From Hyphomicrobiales bacterium (GTDB taxonomy: Bacteria > Pseudomonadota > Alphaproteobacteria > Rhizobiales > Rhizobiaceae), in assembly GCA_900466875.1 (NCBI GenBank), contig UBNQ01000013.1, positions 183,096-247,095 on the forward strand: a DNA stretch of 64,000 bases, written 5' to 3'. A program made the position numbers and the translations under genes. The notes under the pieces were generated by a model that was given only the letters and a program-made list of their open reading frames with translations, was not told where the DNA came from and made no database searches. Every line of letters begins with the position of its first letter. The first letter of the stretch is position 1. This document shows, piece by piece, positions 51,051 through 59,276 of the stretch.

Positions 51051-51233
51051 GAAGAGAGATGTTTATATCACTTTCATGCTGCTGCGAGCCTATTAGTCGA
51101 AGGGTACACCTTCACGGAATGCTTACTCAACACCCGGTGGCCCCGCGCTTGAGCATAACGGCGGCAATGGCCATGGCGGTGGCACAGTTATTGCTGAGCA
51201 GATGATACGAAGCCACCTGCACAGGATTTTGCC

Positions 51234-51488
51234 ATGAATCGAGACACTTCACATATGTTCCTGCCCGTAAAGCTAACATCAACCGCAGGCAGAGATGTTA
51301 TTGTTGTCGCCTCTGTCGAAGACGCCGCGCGCGAGTTACTCACCGAGTGGCCGGACGATGGCGGTGATAAATTCTACGAAGCGGTAAAGGCGTGCTTGGA
51401 TTGCCTTCACCAGACAGGAGAGCCCGATTCGGCGCGTATGGCTTTCGTTCAGGCGGCATGGGAAGTCGGCATTGAAATCGACCAATAA
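51234..51488 (+). CDS. DUF982 family protein
   Basis: The 84-residue product has the DUF982 pattern: VIVVASVEDAARELLTEWPD, then YEAVKACLDCLHQTGEPDSA and FVQAAWEVGIEID. DUF982 proteins are small, common in rhizobia and of unknown function. A diverged relative lies at 52556-52942. Confidence 0.8.
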   Translation: MNRDTSHMFLPVKLTSTAGRDVIVVASVEDAARELLTEWPDDGGDKFYEAVKACLDCLHQTGEPDSARMAFVQAAWEVGIEIDQ

Positions 51489-51657
51489 CCGTTCCGTCAG
51501 CCTCGTGCCTACTGCACAGCGTGGTTTGGACGAACCAAGGAATTGCGCTCGTCATCATTGGATCGGCCGACCAAAACTGTTCACCGGACAGAGACGCGCC
51601 AAGCAGCACGGTAGCGATTATTGGAATGATGATCAGGGCAACGCCGCTGATACGCAT
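51340..51657 (-). CDS. Possible small membrane/secreted protein
   Basis: The frame starts MRISGVALIIIPIIATVLLG, a signal-like helix, with GGAGG 6 bases before the ATG at 51657. Its C-terminal half is antisense to the DUF982 gene, so the true end or reality of the gene is doubtful. Confidence 0.3.
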   Translation of the reverse strand: MRISGVALIIIPIIATVLLGASLSGEQFWSADPMMTSAIPWFVQTTLCSRHEADGTVIGRFQCRLPMPPERKPYAPNRALLSGEGNPSTPLPLRRIYHRHRPATR

Positions 51658-51950
51658 GACATCCTCCAGCGAATACCCGACTCATGATGAAATACATATG
51701 TTTAACACCCGGTAATCTTGCCTCACTTTGACCCATGCCCTGAATGCCAAACATGCAGCTTGGTAACCCTCACGCAAGTCGCATCCGCCATTATCAATAC
51801 CGCTGTCTATTACCCCTCTCGGGCAGTTTCGCGGGACCGGGCCTATGTGGAGTCCGGTTCCGCCACTCATGCCGAGAATCGGAGTGACGAAGGTGAGGCT
51901 TTCGTGGATCAACTGGAACCAAGAGGCCCTTCCCCGCATTGTGAGCGCCG
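51658..51950. other. Gap with no supported gene
   Basis: Several overlapping frames exist on both strands but none has family support or a good ribosome site. Confidence 0.3.
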
Positions 51951-52169
51951 ATGCAACGGAGGCGCGATATTACGGCAAAATCGTATTCCTTTGAAGAGTT
52001 CAAAGAAACCTTTCGCCTACAGAGCGAAGAAGCCGAACGCATCTACCGGATTACCGGGCATGCTGCGGCAGGTATAGATGCGTTCATGAGAGTACGGAGC
52101 CAGAAAGCCCTATCCCAGGACTGGATGCTCGATGTTCATGCCACCTCGGGTGATAGCGGAGGGCGGTAG
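51951..52169 (+). CDS. Hypothetical protein, 72 aa
   Basis: Contains YSFEEFKETFRLQSEEAERI and YRITGHAAAGIDAFMRVR, helical and coding-like. No family recognised and no strong ribosome site. Confidence 0.4.
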   Translation: MQRRRDITAKSYSFEEFKETFRLQSEEAERIYRITGHAAAGIDAFMRVRSQKALSQDWMLDVHATSGDSGGR

Positions 52170-52261
52170 ACGTTACTGCTGAATGCGGTTGACCTGCTTT
52201 AGTTTGTGGAAAAATGTGCCACGCAGATGACGAGCGCAATTAAGTCGCATTAGTGTGAAGC

Positions 52262-52426
52262 ATGCCGAAAGCCGTAACTCCTACCGATGACCAACGTTCG
52301 AAGTTTGTTGAGGAGGGTGGGCAAGCTGCCCTCCAAAAAAGAAGTCCGTTCGTCTGCCCTTACATAGCTGATAAGTCTGACTCGCGTTTCGAGGCATGGG
52401 TGGAAGGCTACAGAAGCGTAACCTGA
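52262..52426 (+). CDS. RMF/CrpP-like microprotein, 54 aa
   Basis: The product contains EEGGQAALQKRSPFVCPY and FEAWVEGYRSV. The pattern G..A......xPY......W..GY is that of the ribosome modulation factor / CrpP family of small proteins. RMF dimerises ribosomes in stationary phase, but the many alphaproteobacterial relatives are uncharacterised. ATG at 52262; frame too short to be found by length filters. Confidence 0.55.
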   Translation: MPKAVTPTDDQRSKFVEEGGQAALQKRSPFVCPYIADKSDSRFEAWVEGYRSVT

Positions 52427-52555
52427 CCAGTCGAAATGTGATATCGACTCGGATGTCAATATAAGCTAATGTTCATTATTGCCTCCATACGGTTCCGTAG
52501 GCGGTGACGGCTGAGAGCGCTACGCTCCCGCATGTATAAGCGAGGCGGTCAATCC

Positions 52556-52942
52556 ATGGCACCTAGTACCACGTTAATCGTGCATTTCTCAAAACTTCGA
52601 GAAATGGTCCGCGCAAAAGACACCTTCGATTCTGCGAGCCCTCCTGTCGATATCCCGAAAAGCGTTCCTGCGTTGTCGGCGGGAGTGGGGTCCGTGATTG
52701 ATGTGGAATTCAGTTTGCGTTGGGTAAAGCCTGTCTACGTCGGAGAAAATGACGAGCTCGACACGACGATAGAAGGGCCAGCCGACGCAATCCGGTGGAT
52801 GAACAATCACTTTATATCGAAGTCTGGCTTCGTTTACTGGCGAGCGCACACGGTCTGTGTTCATGCTGTTTTGCGGCAGTTACATGCCGATCTCGCGCGC
52901 CAACCCTTTCTTGATGCGTGGCTAGAAGAAAGCCGCTTCTAG
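52556..52942 (+). CDS. Diverged DUF982-like protein
   Basis: The 128-residue product has GPADAIRWMNNHFISKSG, then YWRAHTVCVHAVLRQLHADL and ARQPFLDAWLEESRF, in the DUF982 order (dA..wL; A...C..aL; AR..F..A). It is the second such gene in the element. ATG at 52556 has GAGG upstream; the frame opens at an ATG at 52532. Confidence 0.6.
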   Translation: MAPSTTLIVHFSKLREMVRAKDTFDSASPPVDIPKSVPALSAGVGSVIDVEFSLRWVKPVYVGENDELDTTIEGPADAIRWMNNHFISKSGFVYWRAHTVCVHAVLRQLHADLARQPFLDAWLEESRF

Positions 52943-53018
52943 CGATGAGGGTAGAATGTCATTCGGCTCTTGAGCGGAATACGTAGCCAATCAAGTCACG
53001 TTGCTCCCTTTTCGCTCT

Positions 53019-53333
53019 TCAAGAGCCTACCCTAGCGCCATTCTCGTAAGCCGAGCCATTGACCCACACGGGTTTGCCGAACATGGACGCAAAGGACGCT
53101 ATAGCTGCATCGTAATGCGGAAGGATCGCCTCCCGCACTGCACGCTGTTTGAAGTCCGGTCGTTTCGGCAACCATACGCATTCCGTTTCGCCGTCGGGCC
53201 TTCGGTAAATCTCAAGCGTGTGGCCCGTGGGCAGGAAGGCTAGGCTCTTGTCCTTGGCCTGCGTGAAGCCGTGGCTCCTGCCATCGGTCATTACGGCCTT
53301 GCTGTGAAGCTGTGTATTTCGTGCAATGTTCAT
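53019..53333 (-). CDS. Hypothetical protein, 104 aa
   Basis: Starts MNIARNTQLHSKAVMTDGRS with AAGGA 8 bases upstream; contains GHTLEIYRRPDGETECVWLP. The frame runs on upstream to 53906 without stops, but that part looks non-coding. No family recognised. Confidence 0.5.
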   Translation of the reverse strand: MNIARNTQLHSKAVMTDGRSHGFTQAKDKSLAFLPTGHTLEIYRRPDGETECVWLPKRPDFKQRAVREAILPHYDAAIASFASMFGKPVWVNGSAYENGARVGS

Positions 53334-54057
53334 GTCTTGTCCTTCTCGATTGTTGTTGTGCTGGTGCGCGGCTCGTGACCGACTGTGTATTGATGGGATG
53401 CAATGACTTCTCAGGGCTAGCGCCCTTCGGATGCCAGCGTTGCTGGCATTGCTGCCCGTGTCTCTCATGAGGACGGCCCAAGATGGCAAGAAACACCCTG
53501 GGCGAATTTTGTCAGGTTCCGTTATTCGCCAGAACGGCCCATAGACGCGCATCACGTTCGGCATGATGGATTGCCTATGCCGTGATGCTGGCGCTTGTCC
53601 TGCCCCTGTCCCTGCATGAAGCAACCCCATCGTGACCCCTGCCCATGGGCCCATGGGTCGATGACCGAAGACGGGGGGGTAGGTGCGAAAGAAAATTAGC
53701 CTTGCTACAGGGGACCTGCGAGGGGGGTAAGCGCACGCATTTCCAAAATGGAAAGGTAGGGGCAAGATGCGAACCGCTAAATATTGTGCCCTGCCCTGCT
53801 GGCCATGTAATTGTAACGCGGCCTGCCCTTGGCCCGATTTCCTCAAGTCCCGTATCAGCCAAAGCTTCACGAAATCAGCAGCAATCTGCTTGACAGAATT
53901 GCGCATTCCGGGATTTCGCCGTGTCGATGCTAAAGGGGCGGGCAGGATGAGTGCGATAGCGCGATATCCTTCCCCGCTCGCTACATCAGCCAGCTAGGCC
54001 CCATCTCGCCCCGCCTACCGGGACGGCCAGCACCGCCATTTTCAGCCCCTGTGATAT
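53334..54057. other. 720-bp gene-poor region with hairpins
   Basis: It holds tandem hairpins AGGGC/GCCCT (53413-53426) and ATGCCAGC-GTT-GCTGGCAT (53431-53449), a 16-bp perfect palindrome CCCATGGGCCCATGGG (53642-53657), and a TTTCCA/TGGAAA stem near 53740. No gene is convincing on either strand. Confidence 0.45.
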
Positions 54058-54354
54058 TCAAGGTGTCGGCTCATTCAAGTATATCGATGTCGATCCCGGC
54101 CCTTCCGCGCGCTCGACAATGCCAAGCCGCTCGCATTGAGCCATTCCCTGACCAAAAGCGACCGCTGCCGCTGCGCGATCCATTTCCGAAGATGACGCCT
54201 TTATGAACTCCTCGCGCATCTCGACTTCCGATAACCATTTCCAGCCATCCGGCATGATGCCGATACCGCGCTTCAGGCAATCGGCTTTCATCGCCTCAAC
54301 CCGATCCCGCATCACCTTGACAACCAAATCTGCATTCCGTCCTATTGCGGACAT
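54058..54354 (-). CDS. Hypothetical protein, 98 aa
   Basis: Starts MSAIGRNADLVVKVMRDRVE; contains RGIGIMPDGWKWLSEVEMRE and AAAAVAFGQGMAQCERLGIV, and ends in a possible winged-helix-like strand (GPGSTSIYLNEPTP). AAGGAG precedes the ATG. It lies directly behind the iteron-like cluster, as a plasmid-type accessory or regulator might. Confidence 0.5.
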   Translation of the reverse strand: MSAIGRNADLVVKVMRDRVEAMKADCLKRGIGIMPDGWKWLSEVEMREEFIKASSSEMDRAAAAVAFGQGMAQCERLGIVERAEGPGSTSIYLNEPTP

Positions 54355-54406
54355 TCGCACTTCTCCTTTTCTTTTTCTTTCCAAACCTCGCGTTCCAAAT
54401 CGAAGA

Positions 54407-54431
54407 CCCTTTTCCCTAAAGGGAAAAAGGG
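54407..54431. promoter_or_regulatory. Palindrome upstream of the 98-aa gene
   Basis: CCCTTTTCCC-TAAA-GGGAAAAAGGG forms a 10-bp stem with one bulge. It sits between the 98-aa gene start and the iteron-like cluster, an operator-like position. Confidence 0.45.
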
Positions 54432-54434
54432 GCT

Positions 54435-54606
54435 CTTCGGTTCGGTGTTTGGCATCTACATCTTCGACCGAATTCTTCGGAAAGTCTTCGGTGTACAAGC
54501 TATTGGATTCGAACTCATTTTATCAAAACCGAAGAACCGAAGAACCAACTTCGAAACAAATTCTTCGGCACCGAATATTGAACCGAAGAATTCGGATAGT
54601 CTTCGG
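54435..54606. repeat. Iteron-like cluster (candidate replication origin)
   Basis: Eight perfect CTTCGG/CCGAAG hexamers occur in 172 bp, starting at 54435, 54475, 54486, 54529, 54537, 54563, 54583 and 54601, in both orientations. The extended form is ACCGAAGAA / TTCTTCGGT, and several degenerate copies lie between. The local DNA is AT-rich. The cluster sits directly downstream of the RepA-like ATPase gene. Confidence 0.7.
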
Positions 54607-54638
54607 TCGTAACGTCCGCCAGAAATCCGCAAATTCCG

Positions 54639-55985
54639 TTAGCTAGCTATCATTATTTGATCGCTGCGGATGACGAATTTTCCGGACTCTGCGAGGTCTT
54701 TGAAGGCGTTTCGCAACCTAGTGTCTTCGCCATCTTTCTGGCCTCGCACAAGTCCGGCATAACCAATTTTCTCCCTAACCACGGCTTTGACTGTGTCCCT
54801 TGTGACAGCACCATTCCCGACAACCGATTTCAGTTGATCCACAATTACAAGCTCAACCAAATCGGTCATCTCCTTTTGCTTACCGCCACCCTTTGCCGCC
54901 CTATCGAGGCCGTCAGTGGTTACGCGGGGATTACCTCTAGAGCGGTTGCTTCGACCCTTGGACGCGCTAGGCTCCTCATATCGTGCTGTTCGGTCAATCG
55001 ACATAACCAGTGTATCAATGGTTTCGCCGTGCTGATCCGTTCCAAGCAACACCTCGCGCCCCTCAAGCTTTCCTAGCGTGCCTTCGCCCTTGCCCTTTGA
55101 CTTGGCGATATGCAAAAACTTGTCGCCTACCTCGCCCGTCAATTCGCTCTTTTCACCTGTGATGGCGATGACGAAATCAGCCCCCGCTTTTTGGGCAGAT
55201 GACCCGCGAAGGCCCGTTGTCGCGTCCTTGCCCATGTGCTGGACAATCGCGATGCAGACATTTGTAGCCTTTGCCACCTTCTTAAGCTCGCTGAAGATGA
55301 CGCCCCACGTACCGGAATCGTTCTCTTTATCTGCCGGGACCATTCCAGAAGCCACCGCAGTGTCTATAATGACGAACCGCACGGGTTTTCCGTGGCGCAA
55401 GATTGACCGCTTCGATAGGCCTTGGATGGCTCGCTTAAGCCGAACATAATCCGTAGCCTTGCTAAGCTGCGGCGGTGCGGTGACATTCCCATCTCCGTCA
55501 ATCACGGTGTAGATTGGCAATTCGCCCCTAGACATTCCCCAGTGCTTGGCTATGCCCGATATGCGCGCCGAAACCGTGTGCTCGCCCTCATACGCAAGGT
55601 ACAGTGTTGTTCCGCCATTCTGTACTTTGAACTGCTCAAATCGTTCAGACGTGCCGACTAGGCCAGCCAGATAGAGCGCGAAAAACGTCTTCCAAGTGCC
55701 TGACTGACCGCCGATAAAGCCAACGCCATTCAACGGCATGATGTGCTGAATCAGGTAGTCGGGAGAAATAAGCTTGTCGCCCTTGAAGCCACCTAAGGAG
55801 AGAGTCCCAAAGCCGCCAGCGTCCTTAATCTCGATCAAATCGAAATCGTCGGATTCGGGAGGCTTCGGGCCTGCATAAGGCCCGGGAGACGGACAGCACT
55901 CCCCTATGTCCTCATCGCCTTCTGCATCGCTGCGATCGTCGCAGACATCCCGCCATCGGATACTAAAGCCCGTAAGCTTAGTCAT
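54639..55985 (-). CDS. RepA-like RecA-fold ATPase (AAA_25 type)
   Basis: The 448-residue product has Walker A GGQSGTWKT (residues 92-100), Walker B RFVIIDTA (203-210), and a CIAIVQHMGKD segment (H-x-G-K-D) typical of hexameric RepA helicases of RSF1010 type and phage relatives. A basic Ser/Arg-rich linker follows near residue 350, then a helical C-terminal domain with NGAVTRDTVKAVVREKIGY. It is likely a replicative helicase of the element. Its start overlaps the preceding stop by one base. Confidence 0.78.
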   Translation of the reverse strand: MTKLTGFSIRWRDVCDDRSDAEGDEDIGECCPSPGPYAGPKPPESDDFDLIEIKDAGGFGTLSLGGFKGDKLISPDYLIQHIMPLNGVGFIGGQSGTWKTFFALYLAGLVGTSERFEQFKVQNGGTTLYLAYEGEHTVSARISGIAKHWGMSRGELPIYTVIDGDGNVTAPPQLSKATDYVRLKRAIQGLSKRSILRHGKPVRFVIIDTAVASGMVPADKENDSGTWGVIFSELKKVAKATNVCIAIVQHMGKDATTGLRGSSAQKAGADFVIAITGEKSELTGEVGDKFLHIAKSKGKGEGTLGKLEGREVLLGTDQHGETIDTLVMSIDRTARYEEPSASKGRSNRSRGNPRVTTDGLDRAAKGGGKQKEMTDLVELVIVDQLKSVVGNGAVTRDTVKAVVREKIGYAGLVRGQKDGEDTRLRNAFKDLAESGKFVIRSDQIMIAS

Positions 55986-56176
55986 CAGGCCTTAGCTCTC
56001 TTGCCGTTCGTTGCCCGGTAGATGCGAATTGCGTCTTTCCGTTTGATCGCATTGAAGCGATCTTCAATGTCCAGCAGATCGGCCTTGCTGATATGCTTGC
56101 TCGGCGATTGGCCGTTCATGGCGCGGAACCGAGATTCCATAGCGGCGAGTTCTGTGGCTGATAGGGTCTTAGACAT
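55985..56176 (-). CDS. Hypothetical protein, 63 aa
   Basis: Starts MSKTLSATELAAMESRFRAM, helical and basic, with two similar segments (AMESRFRAMNG and DIEDRFNAIKR). It overlaps the ATPase start by one base. No family recognised. Confidence 0.55.
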   Translation of the reverse strand: MSKTLSATELAAMESRFRAMNGQSPSKHISKADLLDIEDRFNAIKRKDAIRIYRATNGKRAKA

Positions 56177-56214
56177 TGTTCGGATATCCTCTCTAAGGTT
56201 GAGCCGCGCCAGAT

Positions 56215-56538
56215 TCAGGCTGCGGCGTTTTCGTTGGTGAGTGCAAGCGGCTTGAAGCCAGCGAAAACCGCGTAATTCCAAGCCGACTTGTGACTATCGC
56301 AGATCATGGAGAAGCCCTCTCCGTCACCGCATGGTGACAAGGCATCAAGGCCGAAACGCTCTTCCGGTGCGCTGGCGTCGTGAATCGCCTTTCCAAGGTA
56401 CTGCGAATTGAGGACATCTAGCCCGATTGCCCGATAGAAGGTCGCCGTCTTGCGCCCCTGAATCGTCGCCATCTTGACGATGGTGGTTTCACTGCCTTCC
56501 GGCATCGACGCGATGAGTTGCATTGCTTGGATCCTCAT
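56215..56538 (-). CDS. Hypothetical protein, 107 aa
   Basis: Contains GSETTIVKMATIQGRKTATF and CDSHKSAWNYAVFAGFKPLA. The start at 56538 overlaps the previous stop by one base; an internal ATG at 56523 is possible. No family recognised. Confidence 0.5.
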   Translation of the reverse strand: MRIQAMQLIASMPEGSETTIVKMATIQGRKTATFYRAIGLDVLNSQYLGKAIHDASAPEERFGLDALSPCGDGEGFSMICDSHKSAWNYAVFAGFKPLALTNENAAA

Positions 56539-57011
56539 CAGGCTGCGTTTTTCGACTTGGCGGCTGGCTTGGCTTTAGGCTTGGCGGCCTTCACCAGCGT
56601 CGGCGCGGGGTACGGAAGCGGCTGGCCGGAAGCCTGCGCGATGGCGTTTGCGCGGTCTTTGGCATCAAGTGCGTCGTCCCACGTTTCGACATCAGCATAG
56701 GTGGCGAAGGTTTTGGCGCTTTCGAAATCGCCAAACAGGCGAGCCCCGGCCTTGCTTCGATCCATGCTACCGATGAGCGTTTCGACCTTGAAGAACTGGT
56801 AAGGGCGAACGTCTATCGTGATAGCCCCGTCGATCACTACTAGCGCCCCGACAAGACGGCCGGACTCGATGCCAAGGACTCGGTAAATATTGCCGCTTCG
56901 CTTTTCGCCAGCCTTGGCAGAGTTGCTAAAGTTAAGGACGAATGTTCCGCTCCACCAAGCCTTTGCGAGCTTTGCCGGTGCGTTGTTTGTAGTTTCGTTC
57001 TGAGTGGTCAT
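56538..57011 (-). CDS. Hypothetical protein with Lys/Ala-rich tail, 157 aa
   Basis: A beta-rich N-terminal half (AKAWWSGTFVLNFSNSAKAG, then GRLVGALVVIDGAITIDVRP) precedes an AKPKAKPAAKSKNAA tail that could contact nucleic acid. Its start overlaps the previous stop by 4 bases. No family recognised. Confidence 0.55.
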   Translation of the reverse strand: MTTQNETTNNAPAKLAKAWWSGTFVLNFSNSAKAGEKRSGNIYRVLGIESGRLVGALVVIDGAITIDVRPYQFFKVETLIGSMDRSKAGARLFGDFESAKTFATYADVETWDDALDAKDRANAIAQASGQPLPYPAPTLVKAAKPKAKPAAKSKNAA

Positions 57012-57469
57012 GCTGAAATCTCCTCTTCTAGTCTGGCTTTGGACGTCTCCTTGTGCGCGTCGTCTTTCACGGCTGTGCGGAAAATTTCCCGCGTGAGTTC
57101 CTCCGTTTGGGGATAGTGCCTATCCCGAAATCGGTTGTAGTATCGGCTTGTCGAGTAGTCGTTTTCGTTGCCGGGGCGGATCACGTTTTCTGCGATCAGG
57201 TAGACAAACCGGTGACTTTTGATGCGGGAAACATCGTGGATGGTGCGACGAAAGGCGAGATCATCAATCGGGATGGCGTGAAGCTCCATTGCCTCGCGCC
57301 ACGCTTTAACGAAGGAGATATCATTCTCATCCCCAAAGAAGCGACTAGCTACCTCACGGAGAGCTAGATAGCGTCCGCGCCTCATTTCGGCGCAGCGCTC
57401 GATTGGGAGGCCATAGCCTTCGGCCGTTTCGACTCCCCAGTTAGTTGCCTGCCATGTTGCATCGGTCAT
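57008..57469 (-). CDS. Hypothetical protein, 153 aa
   Basis: Contains GRYLALREVASRFFGDENDI and SRYYNRFRDRHYPQTEELTR. ATGA overlaps with both neighbours show it is translated as part of the operon. No family recognised. Confidence 0.55.
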   Translation of the reverse strand: MTDATWQATNWGVETAEGYGLPIERCAEMRRGRYLALREVASRFFGDENDISFVKAWREAMELHAIPIDDLAFRRTIHDVSRIKSHRFVYLIAENVIRPGNENDYSTSRYYNRFRDRHYPQTEELTREIFRTAVKDDAHKETSKARLEEEISA

Positions 57470-57615
57470 GCGTGCGACTCGCCGTCTGGGGTCTTGTCAT
57501 CACGAGGCGACGGCACTGGCTTGCCTGCCCAAGGGGTTGGGCCCCCACTGCGGACCATTGCACGGATTATCTCTAACGTTTTGCACGTCTCGGCGTTGTC
57601 TTGGTTCATGGTCAT
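57466..57615 (-). CDS. Hypothetical protein, 49 aa
   Basis: Starts MTMNQDNAETCKTLEIIRAM and ends in a Pro-rich segment. Both ends overlap neighbours by 4 bases. No family recognised. Confidence 0.5.
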   Translation of the reverse strand: MTMNQDNAETCKTLEIIRAMVRSGGPTPWAGKPVPSPRDDKTPDGESHA

Positions 57616-57824
57616 GCGCGGCCTGCCATGGTAGAGGCGGCAATCTTGGAGTCGAGCCAAGCCGTTACCTCCGCCCGGACATAGGCAAAACGTCTCTCGC
57701 TGATCTGAATTGGCTTCGGGAAAAGACCGACTGAGGCCATGACGGCAAGCTGGACGGTAGACAGGGTGGTTTCAATCGCTGCGTCTTTGGCAGAAATCAG
57801 GCGCGGTTGTGTGTTCTCGGACAT
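57612..57824 (-). CDS. AlpA-like transcriptional regulator
   Basis: The 70-residue product has the AlpA/HTH_17 pattern: LISAKDAAIETTLSTVQLAV (recognition region), LFPKPIQISERRFAYVRAEV and a final VTAWLDSKI. AlpA proteins control excision and replication genes of P4-like satellites and gram-negative PICIs. ATG at 57824 has AGGAGG 5 bases upstream. It heads the coupled operon running down to the RepA-like ATPase. Confidence 0.72.
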   Translation of the reverse strand: MSENTQPRLISAKDAAIETTLSTVQLAVMASVGLFPKPIQISERRFAYVRAEVTAWLDSKIAASTMAGRA

Positions 57825-57867
57825 TGGGCCTCCTTGCTGTTTCGTGCATATTCCTTTCGTCAGGACA

Positions 57868-57902
57868 GGGCGGGTAGCAGCAAGCCCGGAACGGGCGCGC
57901 AG
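57868..57902 (-). repeat. Possible third, diverged copy of the 49-bp repeat
   Basis: GGGCGGGTAGCAGCAAGCC and the following CGGAACGGGCGCGCAG align with the first 35 bases of the KAP-flanking repeat with several changes and single-base insertions. It lies just upstream of the alpA-like gene, between alpA and int. Confidence 0.4.
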
Positions 57903-58100
57903 ATATCCAGCCGGTCGAGCCGGGACAGGGTTCAAATTGTAAAGGGTATGGTGCGCCCGAAGTGGGCAATGCCGGTTAAGGCGAGTTGGTCCGACGACTT
58001 ACATATCTTTCAACAGCGTCAGTGATGCTTAAATGCCACAGTGCGTTGGGACGGTCAACCACAATTTTGCAAGATACGAGAAATAGTGCAGTTGCCCAAT

Positions 58101-59276
58101 TCAGCCCCTCAGGTAGTCGTGCCAATCGGTCATGAGCGCGCGCCTTTTGTCCATAGCTGTTGACCGGCGATACGCCCTCTCGACTTTATTGCCGATAGCG
58201 TGCGCTAGGCATTCTTCCGCAACCTCGCGCGCGTGGGATGTCTCGTTTCCTGCCCAATCACGGAACATGGATCGCAAGCCGTGCAACGTGGCAACCTTAT
58301 CGCCGCTGGCAAGCCGTAGAGCTTTGGTCATGGCAACGTCGGTTATCGGCTGACCACCCTTAGCGCCTTCGAAAAGCAGATCCGACGTAGCGATGTTGCG
58401 GCGTTCTTCTATAATCTCGATCATTCGCGGCGTGAGCGGAACGATATGCTCAACGCCCGCTTTCATCCGTTTGGGTGGAATCGTCCAGAGCTTTTTCGCG
58501 ATGTCAAATTCGGTGAAAGGCGCGTCCATGGCCTCAGAGAACCGGACAGCTGTCAGGGCAAGGAACTCAACGGCGCGGGCGGCGGTACCCTTGGATTTGC
58601 GCAAGTTCTTCATCGCGGCAGGGGCGCTCTGGTAGTCAAGAGCGGCGTGGTTCTTCACGATCCGCTTGATTCGCTTTGGCATCAGGATTTCGATGACCTT
58701 CTTATCTGCCGGGTCATCACCACTGCACATTCCATGCGCCTTGCCATACTGCCACACGGCGGAAATACGGCTACGGGTACGATTCGCAGTTTCAACCTTC
58801 TCGCTCCAGATCGGCGCAAGGCATTTGACTACATCGGCTGTCGTCATTTCGGACAGAGGAAGGGCGTGCAGCGGCTTGGCGTATTCGCGAAGGGTCATTG
58901 CCCATTGAGCCTTTGAAGCTTCACCCTTGAGGCCTGCTGACTTGTTGTCGATGACGATATCCATGACGTCTTTGAATGGTTTGGTGCTATCCATCACGGC
59001 CTTGCCGCGTGCGATCTGGTCACGCAATTCGTCGGCCTTCTCCCGGGCCAGCTTTAGCGATACCGGAGCCGTGCCGTTGTCGAATCCGCCGAGTCCTCGC
59101 TCGAAACGCTCGATGTTGCCCGTCTTGGGATTCTTGCGCCGCCAGACGAATATCCACGACTTAGAGCCGGACGGGCGAACCCGAAGAAAAAGCCCGTCAC
59201 CATCGCAGTGCAGGCCGACCTTGAGCGGCTCCTCAGGTTTCTTCAGCTTCGATTCAAAGAGGAGATTACGCGCCAC
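58101..59276 (-). CDS. int: Tyrosine integrase (P4 type)
   Basis: The 391-residue product has an N-terminal DUF4102 arm-binding domain (GLHCDGDGLFLRVRPSGSKS, residues 21-40), a SAM-like core-binding domain (about 100-200) and the catalytic domain with R245 (LTAVRFSEA), H332-x-x-R335 (HGLRSMFRDWA), H359 and the nucleophile Y369 (ERAYRRS). All key residues are present, so it should be active. It starts at GTG with AAGGAG upstream, inside the end of the preceding small gene (11-base overlap). It lies at the attR end, not beside the tRNA. Confidence 0.92.
   Translation of the reverse strand: MARNLLFESKLKKPEEPLKVGLHCDGDGLFLRVRPSGSKSWIFVWRRKNPKTGNIERFERGLGGFDNGTAPVSLKLAREKADELRDQIARGKAVMDSTKPFKDVMDIVIDNKSAGLKGEASKAQWAMTLREYAKPLHALPLSEMTTADVVKCLAPIWSEKVETANRTRSRISAVWQYGKAHGMCSGDDPADKKVIEILMPKRIKRIVKNHAALDYQSAPAAMKNLRKSKGTAARAVEFLALTAVRFSEAMDAPFTEFDIAKKLWTIPPKRMKAGVEHIVPLTPRMIEIIEERRNIATSDLLFEGAKGGQPITDVAMTKALRLASGDKVATLHGLRSMFRDWAGNETSHAREVAEECLAHAIGNKVERAYRRSTAMDKRRALMTDWHDYLRG

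Noticed and set aside
51060..51205. Short plus-strand frame MFISLSCCCEPISRR...
   Set aside because: Odd composition, weak ribosome site and no family; it is probably downstream non-coding sequence.
53334..53906. Upstream extension of the 104-aa minus-strand gene
   Set aside because: The extension is rich in His, Arg and Pro, has no family match, and a good ribosome site supports the internal start at 53333.
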